Origin: Margaritifera margaritifera
Taxonomy: Eukaryota > Mollusca > Bivalvia > Unionida > Margaritiferidae
Length of the DNA: 64,000 nt
Assembly (NCBI GenBank): GCA_029931535.1
Contig: JAQPZY010001695.1
Span: 4,778,501 to 4,842,500, forward strand
Reading direction: 5' to 3'
In this document: positions 41,540-53,700 of the stretch, piece after piece
Layout: every line of letters starts with the position of its first letter
How positions within the stretch are numbered: the stretch's first letter is position 1
Program-made: the position numbers and the translations under genes
The notes under the pieces: generated by a model
Database searches by the model: none
What the model saw: the letters and a program-made list of their open reading frames with translations, nothing else
What the model was told of the DNA's origin: nothing

Positions 41540-42715
41540 CCATATTTGCCGGCCTATAAGTCGATGCGGAGTATAAGTCGAATTCGCTAATTTCGTCAAT
41601 TTTCAATCCTTCATCCATATATAAGTTGATGCGGAGTATAAGACAAAGCCAGATCAACACATTGGCTTCGTCATTTTCGCTAGCAACTTCCGGTTTCATG
41701 AATATTAATGGTATCACTATGCTATTCCAGATTAATTGGGAAAATGATTAAGATGGTCTGTACATGTATTATTTATACGTATTATTTATTGGTACATTGT
41801 ACGCAATGATATGAACCCCTGTTGTCAAAAAATAAGTGCAACTTGTATTCTTACAGCAACAGTAACCTCATTATCAAATTATATGTACAAAAAAAAATAA
41901 AAGAACTCCATAAGACTTGTTCTTTTTAGTGAATGCATGTATGTATGTAACTGTGTGTGTGTGTGTGTGAGAGAGATAGAGATGAAACAACGCTATGTCA
42001 GTGTGTAAGAATGTATGCATTCAGAGCAGTTTTTACTTGTAGCTTTTGGAGAGAGAGAGAGGTTATAGGATGATTGTAATAGGTATTGTTGAGTTACCTG
42101 ATGATTGTGATCTTACTCATGTACAAGAGCATTACTGTATTCCATTATCAATTAATATCTCTGAATAAACAGTTATTCTTGTTTTTATATCCATTATCAG
42201 AAAGAACCCAATGGCTTTGCAATATTTTTTACATTCTAATTAAATATGCCTACAGCTTTGGCCAGGTCATTCCAGTTGACACCTGCAGCAGATTTGATCA
42301 AATTAGTGAGGCTACCAATAGGGAAATAAGGCTTCCCATAGGGTATTGTAATCGATCCTGTAAAGCATGTTAATGTATGCAGTACTGTGTAAAGACCTGT
42401 AATGCCAGGTGCTTGCTCATGCAAGTTTCTCAACCAGTGACATCTTTTGATCTCGCCGACAGAAGCGTCAGAATCCTTCTCAATGTCGGGTCCTACATTT
42501 TTTTGCACACGATCTCTTCCCCAAAATGATAATTATTTATTTACATTATAAATTTATAGTACTTTGAATCATTTTTTCTTCACCTACGATAAATTACATT
42601 AACATACGGTAAATCAATTTCGACTACATAATCCATATATATGTTGATTTGGAGCACAAGATGAAGCCCAGACTTCCAGGTCAAAAAGTATCGACTTATT
42701 GGCCGGTAAATACGG
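41540..42715. mobile_element. 1.18-kb TA-flanked TIR element
   Basis: The left end CCATATTTGCCGGCCTATAA continues GTCGATGCGGAGTATAAG. The right end, inverted, reads CCGTATTTACCGGCCAATAA GTCGAT. Each is next to TA (41538-41539, 42716-42717). TA duplication fits the Tc1/mariner-pogo type, by inference. The interior carries a 90-codon minus-strand open frame (42508-42236) of unknown origin and a (GT)n/(GA)n patch at about 41950-41980. Confidence 0.75.
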
Positions 42716-42979
42716 TACTATTTTAGTTGATAAAATCCAACAATATTTTTCCCTCTTCAAATCATTGTTCATAAAATCTGCATAAGAAGTTGTTCACCTA
42801 AAAGCCTGTTTTACTGGGTTGAGCAACCTTGGAGTGACGGCAAGTACAACCACTATTACAAGCGTAGTTCATGCATCAGTAATTACCTTGATCAGCCACT
42901 ACAACTGAGGCCTCACATGAAATGCATGCAGTTCAATCTTCTAATATTTATTCACATGTTTACCACACAGTTAATGAAT

Positions 42980-43275
42980 AGTCATGTAATCTGTCACAAT
43001 TAACAATGTATAGTCATATAACCTGTCGCAATATACAATGTATAGTCATGTAACCTGTCACAATATACAATGTATAGTCATGTAACCTATCACAATATAC
43101 AATGTATAGTCATGTAACCTATCACAATATACAATGTATAGTCATGTAACCTGTCACAATATACAATGTATAGTCATGTAATCTGTCACAATATACAATG
43201 TATAATTATGTAATCTGTCACAATATACAATGTATAGTCATGTAACCTGTCACAATATATATATGAATAGTCATT
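42980..43275. repeat. 32-33-bp minisatellite, about 9 copies
   Basis: The unit is TATAGTCATGTAACCTGTCA plus CAATATACAATG. Confidence 0.95.
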
Positions 43276-43384
43276 AACATGGTAAGTTTACTACTTAATA
43301 AACATATTTATTCCTATTTTCAACTGCACTGGTCAGAATAGGCCTTCTATGATGGATAGGATGCATATAACACTGAAAAATCTG

Positions 43385-44300
43385 TGGTCATAAACTAAAC
43401 ACAAATACTTTGCCTTTATTCAGTAAAACATGAAATGTTGGTCACAGTGAGCTTCTTTGGTCTTAAGGGTATAGTACTAACAGAAATGCATCCAATGCTC
43501 AAGTTTAATAATTCTAATGTGAACAGCACACAAAAAATGAACTTTAAATGCTAAATTTCAACAAAGCCACTGAAACATGAAATATAGGCCATGGAGACCT
43601 CTTTGTGCAATAAAGGTGTATTACATATCAAGATGCATCGCCTCACCAAGTTTCATGATTCTATGTAGGATACTATGCATATAACATGCCAAAAAACTCT
43701 TGTGGCCATGAGCTAAATACAAACACTTAACCAAAGCCAATTAACATGGTTAGTTTCTTTTATTGTAAGTGTGTGGTCATAACAGAGATACATATCATTA
43801 TCAGTTTCATGACCACAGCATGAACAGTGCATGAGAAATGAACATTTAACAAAACAATTAACCCAAGTCATTGGAGCATGAAATATGGACCATAATGATC
43901 TAATTTTGTAATGAGGGTGTAGTACATAATGGTGCATCCCCCTACCAAGTTTCATAATTCTAGGTAGGATAGTATGCACATAGCATGCAAAATAAACCTA
44001 TGTGCTGATAAGCTGAACACACAAACTTAACCTAAGCTGGTAAAAATGTGAAATGTAGCTCACAATGATCATTTGTTATATAGGTAGGGTACTAATACAG
44101 AAGATATGAATCATCTAGTTCAATGATTCTAGATTGAACAGTGCATGGGAAATAGTCTTAAAGCACAAAATTTAACCAAAGTCGGTGAAGCATGAACTAT
44201 GGGTCATGCCATATTGACCTACTTTTGTGATGAGAATGTAGTACTCCTAAAGATGCATCCCTCACCAAGTTTCATAATTCCAAGTATAACAGGTACAAAT
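43385..44300. repeat. Degenerate long-period repeat
   Basis: Blocks CACCAAGTTTCAT(A/G)ATTCTA, GGATA(C/G)TATGCA(C/T)ATA, CATGAAATATGG(A/C)CCAT and GAGCTAAATACAAACACTTA recur every about 250-300 bp. A related family continues at 51420-51780. Downstream of the PM20D1-like stop. Confidence 0.7.
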
Positions 44301-44675
44301 AATTAAAAATTAAATGCAAGCAATTTAGGTAAATCAATATTTAACAAGTATAATCTTTTGTAATATTTGCAACAAATTTTTTTAAATAAAATAATATTCA
44401 CATTTGTATATGCAAAATTAACAATAAGCTTCTAAGAACCAGTGACATTTGTTCATTCAAAATATAAAGAATAATAGGATTTCATTAAAATACATTTAAA
44501 TTAAATATATATTTTTGTCATAGACAAGTTTGGGCCTTAAATTGTCACTATCATTGTCATAATTAAGTTTTACCATATATATTGTCCTTATGTACATCAT
44601 TTTAATCACATTTCTTGACAAATTGTGACTTAAGCCGACACAGTTGCAAATGAGTTCATGGAATGTCTACAGTAA

Positions 44676-44902
44676 TCAGAGTTCTCCATGAGAATGAGAT
44701 GGTGTCAATTTTTCCTTGTCGGAATTCCTCATTAAATGGTAATAAAAGTTTATAGCTTGTTCATAGTTCTTGACAGAAATTCTTTCATTGTTTCCATGGA
44801 AACGTGGTATATCTTCTTGAAACATAAATGTTGGACTGAATCTGTAGATATTTTTGCTCAATTTGGTGTAGTGCCTTGTATCTGTGTTTCCAATCGTGGT
44901 GC
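44676..44902 (-). CDS. PM20D1: PM20D1-like last exon (C-terminal zinc-ligand His, stop)
   Basis: Acceptor TTCCTTTCAG completes Gly, then [57 protein letters not shown] and a tail ending SHGEL before TGA. H of DTRHY is the conserved C-terminal metal ligand. Residues before the split Gly in the open frame (MMFLS) are intronic. Confidence 0.95.
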
Positions 44903-47900
44903 CTGAAAGGAACATCAAAGCAGTGAACTGTTATCATAAAATGAATGTAGATGATGATGATGATGATCATCATCATCTTCATATTCATTGTCATCATTAT
45001 TATGATCATTGTCATCATGATTGCCATTATTATTGTCACTATCATAATCAGCAGCATTGTCATCATCATTGCCATTATTATTGTCATTATCATCAGCATG
45101 ATCATCATTGCCATTATCATTGTCATTATCATCATCAGCATGGTCATCATCATTGCCATTATCATTGTCATTATCATCTTCAGCATGGTCATCATCACTG
45201 CCATTATTGTCATTATCATCATCCTCATTATGATCATCATTGCCATTGTTATTGTCATTATCATCATTGTCATTGTTACTGTCATTGTCATCATCATCAT
45301 TATAAGCACCATCAACACGATCATTGCCATTGTTACTGTCACAGTCATCATCATTATGCTCATCATCATTGCCATTATTATTGTCATTATCATCATCATC
45401 ATCATTGATGATCAAATGATATTGACAGTGATTATGACTATGATTATTCTTTATTCCATAATTCTCCCTCAATATAAAAGAAGATTCCCAAAGCAAATTT
45501 TTTCCCCTGGATTTATCAACAATAACTTTAAGATAATTTAGTGTAAAGCATATTTTTGTGTGTTAAATGTGCTTTAGATGAAAATAAAAGTCGTAACCAA
45601 AAGAACTTTACCTTTGGTAACTAAGTAATCATCTGCTGTAAGTATTTGGCAAATGACAAGATCTTTCAAGTATATAGTTTACTTTTTGGGACTACAGTGT
45701 CCTGGTTATAAACAATGAAAAGTAAATTCATCAAAGACAAGTAACTATGACTCCTGGAGCATGCATTTTTCCAAGCCATTTTTTTCTCTCATACACTTAG
45801 TCCCTCTCTCTTGCAATAAATCAAAATTTTACAACTGCTGCCTACATCAACTAAGTTTACACATTTAAATCAAATTTAAATATACATCTCCCCCATTATT
45901 ATGCCCTTCATTATAATGTGATTCTGGAGATAACACAGTAGCGCTATGAAACCAGTGACCAACATTAAACCATTGTACTTTAATTGGTCTATGATAATAT
46001 GGTTTGAAAGAAAACAGCATAAAGTTTAGTATTATATTGTTATTCCTCTTTTTAAAACATTATTATTTGACAATATAAAGTGTACAAATACCACAAAGTG
46101 AAAAAATATATTTAATTTACATAAACAAAAATTATTACTATATGTTTGACTGGCATTTTGTTTGTTTCCCCCACCCCTAACACATACATGCAATTTTCAA
46201 TCATTTTTACTATACTGCAGTTTGGTACATAATATGGTCGGCAGTTATGGACCCCAAATACTGTATTAATACTATGTTTCAATGGTGTTTTGCTTTCTAG
46301 CCCTCTCCCGGACACATACATGCAGTCATTAATTTTTCGAGCATTCTGCTAATATACAGCAGTTATGGACTCCCAACTATCACATTATAATGAGGTTTTC
46401 TAACCTCAAATGGACTCCTAACTATCACATTATAATGAGGTTTTCTAACCTCAAAATGAACGAGAATTTGTGGGAAAATACATGGACAAAAGGAATAATA
46501 AGTAAACAGAAAAGTAATTGTGTAAATTATACAGATCTACCTGGAGCCACAACACTTTCTGTCCACACCTGCCTTATGCTGTTTTTGATGGTCTGGTATC
46601 CAAAGTCATTATCACCACTTGGTGAAATTGGCAGGGCCTCCTGTCTATACAACACATTTATTTGTACCCTGTCATCATTGATAATCTCTCGATCATACTC
46701 AATCACCTACAAAATGAAAACGTAGTATTTCATATTATGTCATAAAACTGCATAATTATATTTACTGTGGTGTATGAAAATGTAGTGTTTTTGCTTACAG
46801 GATTTGTCAGCCATAGAAAGCTGAGTTATACTGCAAAACCCAATTTGAAAGACCACTGTTTTGGAAACTACCTGTCATTTAGATTCTTAATGTGCAGATC
46901 AATTTTATATTCAGCATAACGTGAAGAGATCTACTGAGAGACCACCTGTCTTGAAAAACCATCTTTTGTTGGCAAAAAGGGTGGTCTCTCAAGACATATT
47001 TTAATGTACTTCTCTTGTCCAGATTTGACAAATACATTCACTTTAATTGACCTAAATTAATTATCAGCAGCTTATTTTAAAATGTTTAAGACACTTTGCT
47101 GAGCTTGTTGATAAATATATCATAATTCTCCAGTGATAAGCCCATATTTAACGATAAGCCTATGCTCAAGTATTGCCAATTTTTGTAAGCAAAGTTTTAT
47201 TTCAGAAGGCCTTGCCCCATGACAAGTCCAATCCCATTAATAGTTCTCTGTGCTTATCATAGCTTTGCCCTTTTTTAAGCCCACTCCCATTAACAGGCCC
47301 TTGTGCTTATCAGTCTTGCCATATAATAAGTCCACTCCCATTAATGGGCCACCTGTGCTTATTATAGCCTTGCCCTATGATAAGTCCATTCCAATTAAAA
47401 GGCTCCCTGTGCTTATTATAGCCTTGCCCTATGATAAGTCCACTCCCATTAATAGGCCCCTTGTGCTTATCACAGCCTTGCCATGTGATAAGTCCAGTCC
47501 AATTAAAAGGTTCCCCATGCTTATTATAGCCTTGCCCTATGATAAGTCCACTCCCATTAATAGGCCCCTTGTGCTTATCACAGCCTTGCCATGTGATAAC
47601 TCCAGTCCAATTAAAAGGTTCCCCATGCTTATTATAGCCTTGCCCTATGATAAGTCCACTCCCATTAATAGGCTCTCAGTGCTTATCACAGCCTTGCCCT
47701 ATAATAAGTCTACTCCAGTTAGTAGGTCCTGTGTGCTTATCATAGGTAAAAGACTGTTAATGTAAAATCCTACCTGTTCTATAGACTGGGCTGGATGTAT
47801 ACTGTGTGCTTATCATAGATAAAACACTGTCAATGTAAAATCCTACCTGTTCTATAGACTGGGCTGGATGTATACTGTGTGCTTATCATAGATAAAACAC

Positions 47901-50637
47901 TGTCAATGTAAAATCCTACCTGTTCTATAGACTGGGCTGGATGTATCCCATGTGCTTATCATAGATAAAAGGCTGTAAATGTAAAATCCAATCTGTTCTA
48001 TAGACTGGGCTGGATTAGGTAAAACACTGTAAATGTAAAATCCTACCTTTTCTATGGACTGGGCTGGATTAGGTAAAAGACTAAATGTAAAATCCTACCT
48101 GTTCTACAGACTGGGCTGGATTAGGTAAAACACTGTAAATGTAAAATCCTACCTGTTTTATAGACTGGGCTGGATGTATACTGTGTGCTTATCATAGGTA
48201 AAACACTAACAATGTAAAATCCTACCTGTTCTATAGGCTGGGCTGGACGTATCCCATGTGCTTATCATAGGTAAAAGACTGTAAATGTAAAATCCTACCT
48301 GTTCTATAGACTGGGCTGGATTAGGTAAAACACTGTAAATGTAAAATCCTACCTTTTCAATGGACTGGGCTGGATTAGGTAAAAGACTGTAAATGTAAAA
48401 TCCTACCTGTTCTATAGACGGGCTGGATTAGGTAAAACACTGTAAATGTAAAATCCTACCTGTTCTATAGACTGGGCTGGATGTATCCTGTGGTTTACAT
48501 ATGCTCTAGCTTCGGGGGCATTCACATTGATCTGATACAGACAGCAGAAAATTGAAAAAGAAACAAGTTACAACCAATATACAAAGTGTAGTGGCCCCTC
48601 ACTATAAAGCTCCTCAGTATACCACTGCCTCTTCTTATAATGCCAGTATGATCATTAACTCCACTGCCTCTTCTTATAATGCCAGTATGATCATGAACTC
48701 CACTGCCTCTTCTTATAATGCCAGTATGATCATGAACTCCACTGCCTCTTCTTATAATGCCAGTATGATCATGAACTCCACTGCCTCTTCTTATAATGCC
48801 AGTATGATCATGAACTCCACTGCCTCTTCTTATAATGCCAGTATGATCATGAACTCCATTGCCTCTTCTTATAATGCCAGTATGATCATGAACTCCATTT
48901 GATTTGTTGAACTTTGTTTTATCATTGCTACTTATTTCATTTAATTTAGTTCTTGGCTCATGAAAACCATTTATAATTTTTTTAAATCTTATTAAAACAC
49001 AGCCTTGTTAGACCATGCCTCAGTATAGTGTAACCTATAGGTCCCATGAAAAGGGAGCAGTGTATGGTCATTTATAATAGAAATAATTGTTTATTATTAT
49101 AACACAGCTTCATTATATAGTGCCTCAGTACGGTGTAACCTAACTTATAATGTGGATTATTTCATGAGCAGTGTCATTAAGAGAAAGCACTGTATGGTCA
49201 TTTATAATAGAAATAATTTTCTGTTATTATAACACAGCTTCATGATATAGTGCCTCAGTACGGTGTAACCTAACTTATAATGTGGATTATTTCATGAACA
49301 GTGTCATTAAGAGAAAGCACTATATGGTCATTTATAATAGAAATAATTTTCTATTATTATAACACAGCTTCATTATATAGTGCCTCAGTATAGTGTAACC
49401 TAACTTATAATGTGGATTATTTCATGAACAGTGTCATTAAGAGAAAGCACTATATGGTCATTTATAATAGAAATAATTTTCTATTATTATAACACAGCTT
49501 CATTATATAGTGCCTCAGTATAGTGTAACCTAACTTATAATGTGGATTATTTCATGAACAGTGTCATTAAGAGAAACCACTATATGGTCATTTATAATAG
49601 AAATAATTTTCTATTATTATAACACAGCTTCATTATATAGTGCCTCAGTATAGTGTAACCTAACTTATAATATGGATTATTTCATGAACAGTGTCATTAA
49701 GAGAAAGCACTATATGGTCATTTATAATAGAAATAATTTTCTATTATTATAACACAGCTTCATTATATAGTGCCTCAGTATAGTGTAACCTAACTTATAA
49801 TGTGGATTATTTCATGAACAGTGTCATTAAGAGAAAGCACTGTATGGTCATTTATAATAGAAATAATTTTCTATTATTATAACACAGCTTCATTATATAG
49901 TGCCTCAGTATAGTGTAACCTAACTTATTATGTGGGTTATTTCATGTCATTAAGAGAAAGCACTGTATGGTCATTTATAATAGATATTTATGAGTTCTTA
50001 TGGAACTTTTTACACATTAATTAATGTGTGCAAATGTTATCATCAAAACCATTTGCAGAAATTTTCTTTAGCATGTATTTTACCATATATACTTGGTAAT
50101 AAGTCAGATTCAACTGCAAACTTCATAGACCCAGATCTGCTGTTGCATAATGCACTGACAGATATGGGTATATGCAGTTTGTTAGAAGTATTCAGTAGAA
50201 CAACAGAGACCCAGATCTGCTGTTGCATAATGCACTGACAGATATGGGTATATGCAGTTTGTTAGAAGTAATCAGTAGAACAACAGAGACCCAGATCTGC
50301 TGTTGCATAATGCACTGACAGATATGGGTATATGCAGTTTGTTAGAAGTAATCAGTAGAACAAACAACATAGATCCTGATCTGCTGGTGCATTATGCAAT
50401 GGCAGATCAGGGTCTATGCTGTTTGCAATTCGACACAACTTATAAGTGAGTATATACAGTAACTGTGCTAAAATACTGGTACATACTTAAAACACACCCT
50501 GATGACAAATTGTGAAAATTTATCCTGGCATTTGGATTCAAATGATTTGAAAAGTGAAAATCTGTGAAAATTAAGCATGGAAATTTTCTAAAAAGTTTTT
50601 TAAATTGGAAATGTGTACACATTTTATTAGGGTGGAC

Positions 50638-50703
<66 letters not shown>

Positions 50704-53700
50704 TACCTTGATTCCAGCTTTAAACATGGTCACAGCAGTTACTGTTCTGATTATAGCATTGGTACTTGGTTTTCGTGATAGAAACCTGAAATTCAACAAT
50801 AATTCCATGGATAGCAATGTCTTGCCTCCTCTGTCATGGCATAATCCAAACACCTTTCAAAACTGCTAGAGCGAGAATAGAATGTCACTGTGACCTACTT
50901 ATGGTAGCAATACCCTCCAAGATGAATAAATCAAAATTTCATTACTGTACATACAATAGTGTCCGAAAACTGAGTTAAATACAAAAACATTAACATAATC
51001 ACTGGAGTGTGAAAAGTAGGTAGCTGTAACTATGGTGAGTAGTACCCTCCAAGATGAATACACCCATCAAGTTAACTGTGGTGAGCAGTACCCTCCAAGA
51101 TGAATACACCCATCAAGTTAACTGTGGTGAGTAGTACCCTCCAAAATGAATACACCCATCAAGTTAACTGTGGTGAGTAGTACCCTCCAAAATGAATACA
51201 CCCAGCAAGTTAACTGGTGAGTAGTACCCTCCAAAATGAATACACCCATCAAGTTGACTGTGGTGAGTAGAACCATCCAAAATAAATACACCCATCAAGT
51301 TAACTGTGGTGAGTAGTACCGTCCAAAATGAATACACCCATCAGGTTAACTGGTGAGTAGTACCCTCCAAAATTAATACACCCATCAAGTTAACTGTGGT
51401 GAGTAGTACCCTCCAAAATTTATACACCCATCAAGTTTCATTGCTGTACATACAACAGTGTCTGAGTGACTTAGCCAAATGCAAAAACTTAATACTGGAG
51501 TGTGAAAAGTCACTGTTACCTACTTTTGCCCATATTGAGTAGTGTTGTCCAAGAAGAATACATCCATCAAGTTTCATGACTGTACATACAACAGCGTCAG
51601 AGAAACTGAGCTCAATGCAAAAATCTAAGGCAATCACTGGTGCATTTGAAGTATGTAGGACACTGTGACTTATTGTTGCCTGTGGGAGTATTATCCTCCA
51701 AGAAGAATACACCCATCAAGTTTCATGACTGTACATACAACAGTGTCCGAGAAACTGAGCTAAATGCAAAAACCTAACACTGATGCCTATGACAATGACA
51801 ACACTGTTGGAAACATAACAATGATGCCTATGACAATGACAACACTGTTAGAAACATAACAATGATGCCTATGACAATGACAACACTGTCAGAAACATAA
51901 CAATGATGCCTATGACAATGACAACACTGTCAGAAACATAACACTGATGTCTATGACAATGACAACACTGTCAGAAACATAACAATGATGTATATGACAA
52001 TGACAACACTCAAAAACAACACTGATGTCTATGACAATGACAACACTCAAAAACATAACAATGATGCCTATGACAATGACAACACTGTCAGAAACATAAC
52101 AATGATGCCTATGACAATGACAACTCTGTCAGAAACATAACAATGATGCCTATGACAATGACAACACTGTCAGAAACATAACACTGATGTCTATGACAAT
52201 GACAACACTGTCAGAAACATAACACTGATGTCTGTGACAATGACAACACTCAAAAACATAACACTGATGCCTATGACAATGACAACACTGTCAGAAACAT
52301 AACAATGATGTATATGACAATGACAACACTCAAAAACAACACTGATGTCTATGACAATGACAACACTCAAAAACAACAATGATGCCTATGACAATGACAA
52401 CACTGTCAGAAACATAACAATGATGCCTATGACAATGACAACACTGTCATAAACATAACAATGATGCCTATGACAATGACAACACTGTCAGAAACATAAC
52501 AATGATGCCTATGACAATGACAACTCTGTCAGAAACATAACACTGATGTCTATGACAATGACAACAGTCAGAAACATAACACTGATGTCTATGACAATGA
52601 CAACAGTCAGAAACAACACTGATGTCTATGACAATGACAACACTGTCAGAAACATAACAATGATGCCTATGACAATGACAACACTGTCAGAAACAAGATC
52701 TCTATGTCTCACCTGCAAAGCATAGGCAAGACAAAAAAAAGGAGCCATAAAATATATTAATTAATATATTGGCTTGTAAATATTTTCTAACAATCTCCGT
52801 TGTCTGTCACATTGGCTTGTAAATATTTTCTAATAATCTCCATTGTCTGTCATATTGGCTTGTAAATATTTTCTAATAATCTCCATTGTCTGTCACATTG
52901 GCTTGTAAATATTTTCTAATAATCTCCATTGTCTGTCATATTGGCTTGTAAATATTTTCCAATAATCTCCGTTGTCTGTCACATTGGCTTGTAAATATTT
53001 TCTAATAATTTCCAATGTCTATCACATTGGCTTGTAAATATTTTCTAATAATCTCCATTGTCTGTCACATTGGCTTGTAAATATTTTCTAACAATATCCA
53101 TTGTCTGTCACATTGGCTTGTAAATATTTTCTTACAATCTCCATTGTCTGTTACATTGACTTGTAAATATTTTCTAATAATCTCTATTGTCTGTCACAGT
53201 GGCTTGTAAATATTTTCTAACAATATCCATTGTCTGTCACATTGGCTTGTAAATATTTTCTAACAATCTCCATTGTCTGTTACATTGACTTGTAAATATT
53301 TTCTAATAATCTCCATTGTCTGTCACAGTGGCTTGTAAATATTTTCTAACAATCTCCGCTGTCTGTCACATTGGCTTGTAAATATTTTCTAATAATCTCC
53401 ATTGTCTGTCATATTGGCTTGCAAATATTTTCTAACAATCTCCATTGTCTGTCACATTGACTTGTAAATATTTTCTTATAATCTCGATTGTCAGTCACAT
53501 ATTTTGAATTTTTTTTTATGAAACAGTTTCTTTGCCTAGCTTTGCTACCAATTATTTAGAATTACACCATATATTAAGCTTCAACCAGGTGTGATAAGAA
53601 GGCACACAGAACTCACACTTCAAACAGATGTGACAAGAAGGCACACAGAACCTAACACTTCAAACAGGTGTGACAGGAAGGCATACAGAACCTCACACTT

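Noticed and set aside
44785..45541. Several frames of 170-206 codons rich in His, Met/Ile or Asp/Asn
   Set aside because: Low-complexity CAT/ATT/GTC repeats in the last intron of the PM20D1-like gene; open in four frames at once.
47250..47765. 171-codon plus-strand frame
   Set aside because: A 60-bp minisatellite read in frame, inside an intron of the opposite-strand gene.
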